From Comamonas granuli NBRC 101663 (GTDB lineage: Bacteria > Pseudomonadota > Gammaproteobacteria > Burkholderiales > Burkholderiaceae_C), in assembly GCF_000739995.1 (NCBI RefSeq), contig NZ_BBJX01000002.1, positions 124,001 through 188,000 of the forward strand: a stretch of 64,000 nt of DNA, read 5' to 3'. Under the pieces are notes generated by a model. That model did not search any database. It saw only the letters and a program-made list of their open reading frames with translations, and was not told where the DNA came from. The position numbers and the translations under genes were made by a program. Of the stretch, positions 9,068-17,483 are shown piece by piece; within the stretch, counting starts at the first letter, position 1; each line of letters begins with the position of its first letter.

Positions 9068-10303
9068 ATGCAACACAGTGACGTCCTCATCGTCGGCGCG
9101 GGCCCCGCGGGTCTGTCGCTGGCCATCGCCCTGGCGCAGGCCGGGTTCACCGCCACGCTGGTCGAGCAGCAGGAGGCCCCGGCCCTGGCGGCGCCGGCGC
9201 CCGATGGGCGCGAGATCGCCCTCACCCACCCCAGCGTGGCCCTGTTGCAGCGCCTGGGCACCTGGGATCTGCTGGCCCCCGAGGAAGTAGGCCTGCTGCG
9301 CGCCGCCCAGGTGCACGACGGCCCCGTGGGCCGCCAGAGCGCCATGCACCTGCACGCAGGCGGCAGCGGCGTGGAGCACCTGGGCTGGATCGTGCCCAAC
9401 CACGCGCTGCGCCGCACGGCCTACGCGGTGGCCGCGCGCACGCCGGGGGTGCAGATCATCACCGGCGCGCGCGTCACGCAGGTGCACACCCAGGGCGGCG
9501 CGGCAACGCTGGAATACACCCCTGCCGGCGCCAGCGCCCCCGAACGCCTGCACGCCCCGCTGCTGGTGGCCGCGGACAGCCGCTTCTCGGCCACGCGGCG
9601 CAGCCTGGGCATAGGCGCCTCCATGCACGACTTCGGGCGCACCGTCATCGTCTGCCGCATGCGCCACGAGCAGCCGCACGGCGAGATCGCGCACGAGTGC
9701 TTCGGCTACGAGCGCACGCTCGCCATCCTGCCCCTGCCCGACGATCTGGTCGAACGCGGCCCGCAGTGCTCCGCCGTGGTGACGGCGGGCACGGCCGAGG
9801 CGCAGGCCCTGCTGGCGCTGCCGCCGCAGGACTATGCCGCGCAGGTGCAGCAGCAGTTCCAGCAGCGCCTGGGCGCCATGCGCCTGGTGGGCGAGCGCCA
9901 TGCCTACCCGCTGGTGGCCGTGTACGCGCACCGCTTTGCCGGCACGCGCTGCGCGCTGCTGGGCGACGCCGCCGTGGGCATGCACCCGGTCACGGCGCAT
10001 GGCTTCAACCTGGGCCTGGCGGGCGTGCAGACGCTCACCCGCACCCTGGCCGAGGCGCGCGCGCGCGGCCAGGACATCGGCGACCCCGGCGTGCTGCAGC
10101 ACTACGCCAGCGCCCACCACCGCCACGCCTGGCCCTTGTTCCAGGGCACCAACGCCATCGTGCGCCTGTACACCGACCCGCGCCCCCTGCCCCGCCTGCT
10201 GCGCCAGGCCGTGCTCGCGGGCGCCCGCCGCCTGCCGCCGCTGCAGGCGCTCATCGTGAGCCAGCTCACCGGGCGGCGGCCCGCCTGGCCGACGGCGTCC
10301 TGA
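9068..10303 (+). CDS. UbiH/UbiF-family FAD-dependent monooxygenase
   Basis: Protein of 411 residues. The N-terminal dinucleotide fold is DVLIVGAGPAGLSLAIALAQ, and the second FAD motif LLGDAAVGMHPVTAHGFNLGL corresponds to the GD...P...G.N.G signature of aromatic-ring hydroxylases. The VGMHPVTAHGFN variant recalls the UbiM-like branch of ubiquinone hydroxylases, an identification from memory that needs a tree. It may hydroxylate the benzoquinone ring in ubiquinone synthesis. It stands alone, divergent from acetoacetate-CoA ligase and followed by a palindromic element and a T-run. Confidence 0.8.
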   Translation: MQHSDVLIVGAGPAGLSLAIALAQAGFTATLVEQQEAPALAAPAPDGREIALTHPSVALLQRLGTWDLLAPEEVGLLRAAQVHDGPVGRQSAMHLHAGGSGVEHLGWIVPNHALRRTAYAVAARTPGVQIITGARVTQVHTQGGAATLEYTPAGASAPERLHAPLLVAADSRFSATRRSLGIGASMHDFGRTVIVCRMRHEQPHGEIAHECFGYERTLAILPLPDDLVERGPQCSAVVTAGTAEAQALLALPPQDYAAQVQQQFQQRLGAMRLVGERHAYPLVAVYAHRFAGTRCALLGDAAVGMHPVTAHGFNLGLAGVQTLTRTLAEARARGQDIGDPGVLQHYASAHHRHAWPLFQGTNAIVRLYTDPRPLPRLLRQAVLAGARRLPPLQALIVSQLTGRRPAWPTAS

Positions 10304-10329
10304 CCGGGCAGCCGCGGCCCGAATCACTT

Positions 10330-10380
10330 AGTTTTTGATAGCTGCCAGCGCACCATCCACGGGCGCCAGCGGCTTTTTTT
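10330..10380. repeat. Dispersed palindromic element, copy 3
   Basis: GATAGCTGCCAGCGC and GCGCCAGCGGC flank a short spacer and are followed by seven T residues on the plus strand. The arms have diverged and no longer pair fully, so terminator function for the upstream hydroxylase gene is only possible. Confidence 0.55.
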
Positions 10381-10450
10381 GCCATAAATCCTGCGCACGG
10401 GCGCCAAACCCTCTACCATCGCTGCACTTTTCCTTACAAGGAGTCCAACA

Positions 10451-11737
10451 ATGGGAATGTTTCAATGGACCGAGCGTGCGGCCGGGGTGCTGCAATCGGG
10501 CGGGGTGATCGCGCCGGACGAGCGCCTGCCCTGGCCGCAGACGGGGCTCATGGGCGTGCAGCACGTGATCGCCATGTTCGGCGCGACGGTGCTCGCGCCC
10601 ATCCTCATGGGGTTCGACCCCAACCTGGCCGTGCTCATGAGCGGCATCGGCACGCTGATCTTCTTCCTCATCACCGGCGGCAAGGTGCCGAGCTACCTGG
10701 GCTCGTCGTTCGCCTTCATCGGCGTGGTGATCGCCGCCACGGCCTATGCGGGCCAGGGGGCGAACGCCAACATCGGCGTGGCGCTGGGCGGCATCATCGC
10801 CTGCGGCGCGATCTACGCGCTGGTGGGCGTGGTGGTGCACCTGGCCGGCACAGGCTGGATCGAGCGCTTCATGCCGCCCGTGGTCACGGGCGCCGTGGTG
10901 GCCGTGATCGGGCTCAACCTGGCGCAGATCCCCATCAAGAACATGGCGGCCAACAACTTCGAGAGCTGGATGCAGGCGCTCACCTTCGTCTGCGTGGCGC
11001 TGGTGGCGGTGTTCACGCGCGGCATGGTGCAGCGGCTGCTGATCCTCGTGGGGCTGCTGGTCGCCAGCGTGGCCTACGCCGTGCTGACCAACGGCCTGGG
11101 CCTGGGCAAGCCGCTGGACCTCTCGGGCGTGGCGCAGGCGGCCTGGCTGGGCATGCCGCAGTTCCACGCGCCGGTGTTCAGCGCGCCGGCCATGCTGCTC
11201 ATCGCGCCGGTGGTCATCATCCTGGTGGCCGAGAACCTGGGCCACATCAAGGCCGTGACGGCCATGACCGGCCGCAACCTGGACCAGTACATGGGCCGCG
11301 CCTTCCTGGGTGACGGCATCGCCACCATGGTGAGCGGCGCCGCCGGCGGCACGGGCATGACCACCTATGCCGAGAACATCGGCGTGATGGCGGCCACGCG
11401 CATCTACTCCACCGCGGTGTTCCTCGTGGCCGCGCTGATCGCCGTGCTGCTGGGCTTCTCGCCCAAGTTCGGCGCGCTGATCCAGGCCATCCCGCTGCCG
11501 GTGATGGGCGGCGTCTCCATCGTGGTGTTCGGCCTGATCGCCATCGCGGGCGCCAAGATCTGGGTGGACAACCGCGTGGACTTCGGCCAGAACCACAACC
11601 TGCTGGTCGCAGCGATCACGCTGATCCTGGGCACGGGCGACTTCACGCTCAAGTTCGGCGACTTCGCGCTCGGCGGCATCGGCACCGCCACCTTCGGCGC
11701 CATCCTGCTGCACGCGCTGCTGCGCCGCGGCCGTTGA
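10451..11737 (+). CDS. NCS2 uracil/pyrimidine permease (UraA/RutG type)
   Basis: Polytopic inner-membrane protein of 428 residues of the nucleobase:cation symporter-2 family. It begins with a soluble segment ending LPWPQTGLMGVQHVIAMFGATVLAP, typical of uracil permeases. It also shows SYLGSSFAFIG, the substrate-site region ILVAENLGHIKAV (family Glu) and the GGTGMTTYAENIGVMAATR signature (second conserved Glu). It should import uracil with protons. A ribosome site (AAGGAG at 10437-10442) precedes the ATG. Monocistronic, ending at a hairpin terminator. UraA and RutG cannot be separated by eye. Confidence 0.9.
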   Translation: MGMFQWTERAAGVLQSGGVIAPDERLPWPQTGLMGVQHVIAMFGATVLAPILMGFDPNLAVLMSGIGTLIFFLITGGKVPSYLGSSFAFIGVVIAATAYAGQGANANIGVALGGIIACGAIYALVGVVVHLAGTGWIERFMPPVVTGAVVAVIGLNLAQIPIKNMAANNFESWMQALTFVCVALVAVFTRGMVQRLLILVGLLVASVAYAVLTNGLGLGKPLDLSGVAQAAWLGMPQFHAPVFSAPAMLLIAPVVIILVAENLGHIKAVTAMTGRNLDQYMGRAFLGDGIATMVSGAAGGTGMTTYAENIGVMAATRIYSTAVFLVAALIAVLLGFSPKFGALIQAIPLPVMGGVSIVVFGLIAIAGAKIWVDNRVDFGQNHNLLVAAITLILGTGDFTLKFGDFALGGIGTATFGAILLHALLRRGR

Positions 11738-11781
11738 CTGGCCAGCGGTCACCCTAGGGTAAACCCTCGGATTCAGGGACG

Positions 11782-11807
11782 CCCCGGATACACTCCGGGG
11801 CTTGTTC
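11782..11807 (+). terminator. Rho-independent terminator after the uracil permease gene
   Basis: GCCCCGGA and TCCGGGGC form a perfect 8-bp stem around TACAC, followed by TTGTT. It lies 45 bases after the permease stop and 36 bases before the next ATG, so it would separate the two genes. Confidence 0.55.
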
Positions 11808-11842
11808 CGCCGCCCGCAGCGCGGCTTCCCAGGAGTTTGCCC

Positions 11843-13360
11843 ATGTCTGACCACCCACGCATCCACCACCCCGCCCTGCGCCAGCGCATCATGTCGGCCG
11901 ACGAGGCCGCCGCGCTGATCCCGGCAGGCGCCAACGTGGGCATGAGCGGGTTCACCGGCTCGGGTTCGCCCAAGTCCGTGCCGCAGGCGCTGGCGCGGCG
12001 CATCGAGAGCCTCAACGCCCAGGGCCAGGGCTTCAAGATCGGCCTGTGGACCGGCGCCTCCACCGGCCCCGAGCTCGACGGCGCGCTCGCCCAGGTCGAC
12101 GGCATCGAGATGCGCATGCCCTACCAGTCCGACCCGACCTGCCGCCAGCGCATCAACGCCGGCCAGATGCAGTACATGGACATCCACCTCTCGCACGTGG
12201 CGCAGTTCGTGTGGTTCGGCTTCATGGGCCACCTCGACGTGGCCGTGGTCGAGGTGGCCGGCATCCTGCCCGACGGGCGCCTCATTCCGTCCGCCTCGGT
12301 GGGCAACAACAAGACCTGGCTGGACCTGGCCGACAAGGTGATCCTGGAGGTCAACCACCGCCAGAACGCGGGGCTGGAGGGCATGCACGACATCTACTAC
12401 GGCACCGACCTGCCGCCCAACCGCCGCCCCATCCCGCTGCTGCGCCCGGACGACCGCATCGGCGAGGCCTACCTGCGCTGCGACCCGAACAAGGTGATCG
12501 CCGTGGTGGAGACGCACGCGCCCGACCGCAACCCGGCCTTCACGCCGCCCGACGCAAACTCGCAGCGCATCGCCGGCCACATCATCGACTTCCTGCAGCA
12601 TGAGGTGAAGGCCGGGCGCATGCCCAAGGACCTGCTGCCGCTGCAGTCGGGCGTGGGCAACATCGCCAACGCCGTGCTCGCGGGCCTGAACGAGGGGCCG
12701 TTCGAGAACCTCACGGCCTACACCGAGGTGCTGCAGGACGGCATGCTCGACATGCTGCGCTCGGGCAAGCTGCGCAGCGCCTCGGCCACGGCGCTGTCGC
12801 TGAGCCCGCAGGCCGCCGCAGAATTCAACGAGAACATCGATTTCTACCGTCAGCGCATCGTGCTGCGCCCGCAGGAGATCAGCAACCACCCCGAGGTGAT
12901 CCGCCGCCTGGGCCTGATCTCGATGAACGCGATGATCGAAGCCGACATCTACGGCAACGTCAACTCCACGCACCTCATGGGCACCAGCATCATGAACGGC
13001 ATCGGCGGCTCGGGCGACTTCGCGCGCAACGCCTACCTGTCGATCTTCATGACGCCCTCGCTGGCCAAGGGCGGCGCCATCTCCTGCATCGTGCCCATGG
13101 CCTCGCACGTGGACCACACCGAGCACGACGTGCAAATCCTCGTCACCGAGCAGGGCCTGGCCGACCTGCGCGGCCACTCGCCCTCGCAGCGCGCGGACAT
13201 CATCATCGAGCGCTGCGCCCACCCGGACTACCGCGACGCGCTGCGCGACTATGTGGCCCGCGCCAAGCGCGGCAGCACGGGCCAGCACACGCCGCACCTG
13301 CTCGACGAGGCCCTGGGCTGGCACCGCCGCTACGTGCAAACGGGCAGCATGCAAGCCTGA
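11843..13360 (+). CDS. Acetyl-CoA hydrolase / succinyl-CoA:acetate CoA-transferase
   Basis: Protein of 505 residues of the class I acetyl-CoA hydrolase/transferase family. N-terminal VGMSGFTGSGSPKSVP is followed by the QSGVGNIANAVLAGL motif. The catalytic glutamate is expected in LTAYTEVLQDG, where family members form the glutamyl-CoA thioester. The C-terminal MGTSIMNGIGGSGDFARNA and TEQGLADLRG complete the fold. It swaps CoA between short acids such as acetate and succinate, or hydrolyses acetyl-CoA. AGGAG at 11831-11835 selects the ATG at 11843 (MSDHPR) over an upstream TTG. Exact acyl specificity cannot be read. Confidence 0.9.
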   Translation: MSDHPRIHHPALRQRIMSADEAAALIPAGANVGMSGFTGSGSPKSVPQALARRIESLNAQGQGFKIGLWTGASTGPELDGALAQVDGIEMRMPYQSDPTCRQRINAGQMQYMDIHLSHVAQFVWFGFMGHLDVAVVEVAGILPDGRLIPSASVGNNKTWLDLADKVILEVNHRQNAGLEGMHDIYYGTDLPPNRRPIPLLRPDDRIGEAYLRCDPNKVIAVVETHAPDRNPAFTPPDANSQRIAGHIIDFLQHEVKAGRMPKDLLPLQSGVGNIANAVLAGLNEGPFENLTAYTEVLQDGMLDMLRSGKLRSASATALSLSPQAAAEFNENIDFYRQRIVLRPQEISNHPEVIRRLGLISMNAMIEADIYGNVNSTHLMGTSIMNGIGGSGDFARNAYLSIFMTPSLAKGGAISCIVPMASHVDHTEHDVQILVTEQGLADLRGHSPSQRADIIIERCAHPDYRDALRDYVARAKRGSTGQHTPHLLDEALGWHRRYVQTGSMQA

Positions 13361-13467
13361 GCGCCGGGCACGGCCGCACGTCACGCCAGCGACGCCCGGC
13401 CGTGCGCGCAACGTCCCATAATGGCCTCTCCCGCGCGGCCCGGCCGCGCCCGCACACGACCCGCACC

Positions 13468-13893
13468 ATGCCGACGATCTGGAAAAAACCCATCTCCCTG
13501 GAACTGCTCAACCAGACCAACGCCCACACCGCCGCCACCCACCTGGGCATCGAGATCACCGAGGTCGGCGATGACTTCCTGCGCGGGCGCGTGCCCGTGG
13601 ACGAGCGCACGCGCCAGCCCTTCGGCATCCTGCATGGCGGAGTGAGCGTGGTGCTGGCCGAGACGCTGGGCTCCATCGGCGCCTTCTACGCCTGCCCCGA
13701 AGGCCACCGCGGCGTGGGCCTGGACATCAACGCCAACCACATCCGCGCCGTCAGCAGCGGCTGGGTGACGGGCACGGCGCGCGCCGTGCACATCGGCCGC
13801 ACCACGCAGGTGTGGCAGATCGACATGGAGAACGAGGCCGGGGAGACCACCTGCGTCTCGCGCATCACCATGGCGATCCTGGGGCCGAAGTAG
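13468..13893 (+). CDS. Hotdog-fold acyl-CoA thioesterase, YdiI/MenI-like
   Basis: Protein of 141 residues with the PaaI/YdiI hotdog signature PFGILHGGVSVVLAETLGS (catalytic Glu65) and the C-terminal VWQIDMENEAGETTCVSR strand. The alignment with E. coli YdiI runs nearly end to end, from IWKK-ISLELLN through THLGIE, GDDFL and HIGRTTQVWQI. YdiI hydrolyses 1,4-dihydroxy-2-naphthoyl-CoA and other aryl-CoAs. No menaquinone genes are near, so a general acyl-CoA housekeeping role is as likely. The ATG at 13468 gives the usual length. Confidence 0.88.
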   Translation: MPTIWKKPISLELLNQTNAHTAATHLGIEITEVGDDFLRGRVPVDERTRQPFGILHGGVSVVLAETLGSIGAFYACPEGHRGVGLDINANHIRAVSSGWVTGTARAVHIGRTTQVWQIDMENEAGETTCVSRITMAILGPK

Positions 13894-14046
13894 AGAACAC
13901 CCCCCTGTGCGGCTGCGCCGCTTCCCCCCGCTCTCGCAGGGCGGCGCCCTGCGGGCAGGGGGACACCGCCAGCGCGGCGGGGCGGCCCTTGCGCGGCGGT
14001 CGCTGGCTTGGGCCCGCGCCCGTTGCCTGCCGCCGTCGGGCGGCCC

Positions 14047-14481
14047 TCAGGCGCGCTGCCGGGGGGTGCGCGTGGCTTCGCGTTTTTTCTGGCGCAGGAA
14101 GACGGCGATGTCCTTGTCGTAGCGCCGGATGTGCAGCGAGAGCCAGTCGCGCAGCAGGGTCGAGAGCCGGGGCGCCACGGTGATGCTGCCGGCGTGGTAT
14201 TTCTCCTGCAGGCCGCGCAGGTCGGCGACGAAGCTGTCGTGCCCCGCCCGGTGCTGGGCCAGCTGCGGGTAGCCAAGGGTCTCCATGTAATGTTCTTCGC
14301 GCCGGATGTGCTCCAGCGTGTCGCGCACCAGCTCGTCCAGGAGCCGGGCCACGACCTCCTGTCCCCGGCCCTCGCTGGTGGCCGTGTGCAGTTCGTTGAC
14401 CTGGCGCACCAGCGTCTGGTGGTCCTGGTCGATCGGCCCCTGGTCGATCTCCATGTCGGATGCCCATTCGAAATATGCCAC
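14047..14481 (-). CDS. Bacteriohemerythrin
   Basis: Protein of 144 residues with the full diiron ligand set of hemerythrin: His21, His58-x3-Glu62, His77-x3-His81 and His117-x4-Asp122. The basic tail KKREATRTPRQRA is outside the fold. Hemerythrins bind O2 reversibly and serve as oxygen carriers, sensors or stores. The gene is 42 bases downstream of a chemoreceptor gene on the same strand, so a link to aerotaxis is suggested by context only. The intergenic stretch after it (13894-14046) is extremely GC-rich and has no gene. Confidence 0.93.
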   Translation of the reverse strand: MAYFEWASDMEIDQGPIDQDHQTLVRQVNELHTATSEGRGQEVVARLLDELVRDTLEHIRREEHYMETLGYPQLAQHRAGHDSFVADLRGLQEKYHAGSITVAPRLSTLLRDWLSLHIRRYDKDIAVFLRQKKREATRTPRQRA

Positions 14482-14523
14482 CGTCGGTCCTCCGTCTGCT
14501 TGTAACGCCTGCGCCCTGGCGGC

Positions 14524-16104
14524 TCAGGCCGCGCCCTGGTACGACAGGGAAGGGGTTTCCTGCCCCAGCTTGAACACGCTGATCGACCGCACCAGGCTCT
14601 GTGCCTGGTGTTCCAGGGCCTGGGCGGCGGCCGCGGCCTGCTCGACGAGCGCGGCGTTGGACTGCGTGACCTGGTCCATCTGGCCCATGGCCTGGTTGAT
14701 CTGGTCGATGCCCGCGGACTGGTCCTGGCTGGCCAGGGTGATCTCGCCCATGATGTCTGTCACCCGGCGCACGTTGACCACGATTTCGTCCATGGTGCTG
14801 CCGGCGCGCTCGACCTGCTGGCAGCCCTCGGTGACGTTGTTGACCGAGGCCTCGATCAGGCCCTTGATCTCCTTGGCGGCCTCGGCCGAGCGGCTGGCCA
14901 GGCTGCGCACCTCGCTGGCCACGACGGCAAAGCCCCGGCCCTGCTCGCCCGCGCGCGCGGCCTCGACGGCGGCGTTGAGCGCCAGGATGTTGGTCTGGAA
15001 GGCGATGGAGTCGATCACGCCGATGATGTCGGCGATCTTGCGCGAGGAGGTGTTGATCTGTTCCATGGTCTGCACCACCTGCGAGACCACCGAGCCTCCC
15101 TTGACGGCGACCTGCGAGGCCGACTCCGCGATGTGGTTGGCGCGCTTGCCGTGCTCGTAGTTCTGCTTGACGGTGTCGGCCAGTTCCTCCATCGAGGCGG
15201 CCGTCTGCTCCAGCGCGCTGGCCTGCTCCTCGGTGCGCGAGGACAGGTCGGTATTGCCCGCGGCGATCTGGCTGGTGGCCGAGGCGATGGCCTCGGAGCC
15301 GCGGCGCACGTCGGCGACGATGCGCACCAGGCTGTCGTTCATGTTGCGCAGGGCCTGCAGCAGCTCGCCAGTCTCGTCGCGCCCCGTGACCTCGATCTGG
15401 CTGCCCAGGTCGCCCGCCGCCACGCTTTGCGCCACGCGCACGGCGCGGCGCAGCGGGCGGGTGATGGACACGGTGATGGCGTAGGCCAGTGCGGCGCCCA
15501 GCAGCAGCGCGGCCCCGCCCAGCACCAGCATCACGGTGCGCGCGCTGCGGATGTCGGCCAGCGCCTGCTGGCCATCGGTCTCGGCGAGCTTGCGCTGCAG
15601 TGCGGTCAGGCCGTTGATGGGCTCCTGCAAGGCGTCCAGCGCGGGCAGGGTCTCGGACTGGAGCAGGGCCACCGCACCGTCGCGGTTGCCCGCATCGACC
15701 AGTTCGGCCACGCGCGTGAACGACTGCACGTACTTGCCGCGCAAGTCCTTGAGCCGCGCCAGCAAGGCCTTGCCTTCGGGCAGGTAGACCTTGCGGTCGA
15801 GCAGAGCCAGGGCGTCGTCGATGGTCTTCTTGTTGACGCCGATATCGGCCTTGATGGCCTGCAGCCGCGCCGCATCGGTGGCCAGCACCAGCTCCATGGT
15901 GCGGCGCGCGTTGGCGCGCGTGGTGGCATTGATGACGTTGGCAGCCTCGGCCTTGACCCAGTCGTCCTCAACGATGCGGGTATTGAGGTCCGCCACCGAG
16001 CCAAAGCGCAGCAGCCCCACCACGACGATGGCCAGCATCATCACGATCAACAGGCCGAATGTCAGGCCCAGGCGCGTGCCGATCCTCACGTCGCTCATCC
16101 GCAT
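14524..16104 (-). CDS. Methyl-accepting chemotaxis protein (4HB sensor)
   Basis: Protein of 526 residues. TM1 is near residues 13-36 ([19 protein letters not shown]), followed by a periplasmic four-helix-bundle domain of about 150 residues. TM2 ([20 protein letters not shown]) leads to a HAMP domain ([18 protein letters not shown]) and the cytoplasmic signalling domain with the conserved hairpin tip [21 protein letters not shown]. It signals through CheW/CheA. The C-terminus (SLSYQGAA) lacks a CheR-tethering pentapeptide. ATGs at 16104 and 16098 are both possible; the first follows a GGGGGT stretch. Likely co-transcribed with the hemerythrin gene. Confidence 0.93.
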   Translation of the reverse strand: MRMSDVRIGTRLGLTFGLLIVMMLAIVVVGLLRFGSVADLNTRIVEDDWVKAEAANVINATTRANARRTMELVLATDAARLQAIKADIGVNKKTIDDALALLDRKVYLPEGKALLARLKDLRGKYVQSFTRVAELVDAGNRDGAVALLQSETLPALDALQEPINGLTALQRKLAETDGQQALADIRSARTVMLVLGGAALLLGAALAYAITVSITRPLRRAVRVAQSVAAGDLGSQIEVTGRDETGELLQALRNMNDSLVRIVADVRRGSEAIASATSQIAAGNTDLSSRTEEQASALEQTAASMEELADTVKQNYEHGKRANHIAESASQVAVKGGSVVSQVVQTMEQINTSSRKIADIIGVIDSIAFQTNILALNAAVEAARAGEQGRGFAVVASEVRSLASRSAEAAKEIKGLIEASVNNVTEGCQQVERAGSTMDEIVVNVRRVTDIMGEITLASQDQSAGIDQINQAMGQMDQVTQSNAALVEQAAAAAQALEHQAQSLVRSISVFKLGQETPSLSYQGAA

Positions 16105-16237
16105 ATGCACCCCCGTTCTGGCAAGCATTTGTAAACGGACGATTCTGCCCGTTTTCGTAGCGCACGCTACGGTCACAGGCCGGCCAGATCGCGCAGGGGT
16201 TTGCGGACGCCCCATGCGGGCGCCGCCAGAGCAGGCA

Positions 16238-16292
16238 TGAAAATAGGCCTCAGCGCTTATGGGGCGAGCGCAAGAAGCTACATTTTTAATAG
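16238..16292. repeat. Dispersed palindromic element, copy 4
   Basis: GAAAATAGGCCTCAGCGCTTATGGGG...AGCGCAAGAAGCTACATTTT is a diverged copy of the family, between the chemoreceptor 5' end and the 3' end of the adenosyltransferase gene. Confidence 0.6.
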
Positions 16293-16305
16293 CGAAACGG
16301 CAGAC

Positions 16306-16872
16306 TCACTCCTGTTGTGCGCGCGCCAGACGCTCGCTCTTCCAGTACACGTCGTCGCCGCCATCCATGCGGTTGAGCACGCGCGCGAGCACGAACATCA
16401 GGTCCGAGAGGCGGTTGAGGTAGTGGCGCGGCGTCTCGCGCACCGCCTCCTGTGCGCCCAGGGCCACCACGGCACGTTCGGCGCGGCGCGCCACGGTGCG
16501 GCACACATGCGCCTGCGCGGCAGCGCGCGTGCCGGCGGGCAGGATGAACTCCTGCAGGCGCGGCAGCGCCGCGTTGTGCTGGGCCAGCGCCTGGTCGAGC
16601 TGCAGCACGGCGGACTCCTGCAGCAGCGCGAAGCCGGGGATGGACAGCTCGCCGCCCAGATTGAAGAGCTGGTGCTGCACGTCGATCAGCAGCTCGCGCA
16701 CCGCCTGCGGCAGCGGCTCGCACAGCAGCAGGCCGATGTGGGAGTTGAGCTCGTCCACGTCCCCCAGCGCCGCAATGCGCGGGTGGCTCTTGGGCACGCG
16801 CGTGTTGTCGCCCAGGCCGGTGGTGCCATCGTCGCCGGTGCGCGTGGCGATCTGTGTGAGTCGTTTGCCCAT
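16306..16872 (-). CDS. Cob(I)alamin adenosyltransferase, PduO/MMAB type
   Basis: Protein of 188 residues. The ATP-binding N-terminus IATRTGDDGTTGLGD and the C-terminal LNRLSDLMFVLARVLNR are the hallmark motifs of the PduO class. It transfers the 5'-deoxyadenosyl group of ATP to cob(I)alamin to make coenzyme B12. GAGGAGG precedes the ATG at 16872 and settles the start against in-frame codons further upstream. No other cobalamin gene and no recognisable B12 riboswitch is adjacent. Confidence 0.94.
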   Translation of the reverse strand: MGKRLTQIATRTGDDGTTGLGDNTRVPKSHPRIAALGDVDELNSHIGLLLCEPLPQAVRELLIDVQHQLFNLGGELSIPGFALLQESAVLQLDQALAQHNAALPRLQEFILPAGTRAAAQAHVCRTVARRAERAVVALGAQEAVRETPRHYLNRLSDLMFVLARVLNRMDGGDDVYWKSERLARAQQE

Positions 16873-17044
16873 GGGAAGCCTCCTCGCGGTGAGGACCGCA
16901 TTGTGCGGGAGCGGCAATGCCCCTACCGGCGTTACATGGCGCTCGGAAATGTTGTCGCGGGCAACAGCAGGCAAAAGGGCTGGCCCCGGGCGCCGGGCTG
17001 CGCTGCAATGAAGCCGTGTCCCACTCTGGTCGAGGATTCATCCG

Positions 17045-17383
17045 ATGAAGCCCGCAAGCCCGCGCCCCTTCGCATTCGACGCCCGCAGCGTGCTGCTGTT
17101 CGCCGCCCTGGCCATGGGCGCCGCCGCATCCGTGCGCGCCCAGACCCCGGCGGCCCCGCCCGCGCCGCGCACGCAGGCCTCGCCGTTCAGCGCGGGAGCC
17201 GCGGCGCCGGCAGCGTCGCCCGCCGACGCGGCCTTCGAGCGCGCCGACACCAACCACGACGGCCAGCTCAGCCCCGAGGAAGCCCAGGCCCTGCCCGCCA
17301 TCGCCGACCGCTTCGAGCAGCTCGACAAGAACCGCGACGGCATGCTCTCGCGCGAGGAGTTCTACGAAGGCGCGAAGTACTGA
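17045..17383 (+). CDS. Exported EF-hand protein
   Basis: Protein of 112 residues. A signal-peptide-like N-terminus (hydrophobic about 16-29, SVRAQ cleavage region) is followed by an Ala/Pro-rich linker and two EF-hand loops, DTNHDGQLSPEE (68-79) and DKNRDGMLSREE (94-105), each with the Asp/Asn/Asp/Glu calcium ligands. It probably binds calcium in the periplasm or outside the cell. Role unknown. The next gene starts 100 bases downstream on the same strand. Confidence 0.85.
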   Translation: MKPASPRPFAFDARSVLLFAALAMGAAASVRAQTPAAPPAPRTQASPFSAGAAAPAASPADAAFERADTNHDGQLSPEEAQALPAIADRFEQLDKNRDGMLSREEFYEGAKY

Positions 17384-17483
17384 CGCCGCCTGGCGCCCCC
17401 TGCCCGCCGCGGGGCAGCGCAGGGCGGTGCAGGAACGGGCCCCGGGGACGGGTGGTATTCTTTTCCCCCACCAGGAGACCCCC

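Noticed and set aside
10328-13411. A minus-strand open frame of about 1000 codons opposite the uracil permease and CoA-transferase genes.
   Set aside because: It is rich in His/Arg/Gln/Gly runs typical of the antisense of high-GC genes, has no recognisable domain, and the plus strand encodes well-known proteins.
13894-14046. Extremely GC-rich stretch with GGCTGCGCCGC and GGCGGCGCCC, possibly another repeat family.
   Set aside because: No second clear copy was found in the window, and no gene or T-tailed terminator could be supported.
16873-17044. Cobalamin riboswitch upstream of the adenosyltransferase gene.
   Set aside because: The space is short and no B12-box-like sequence was recognised.
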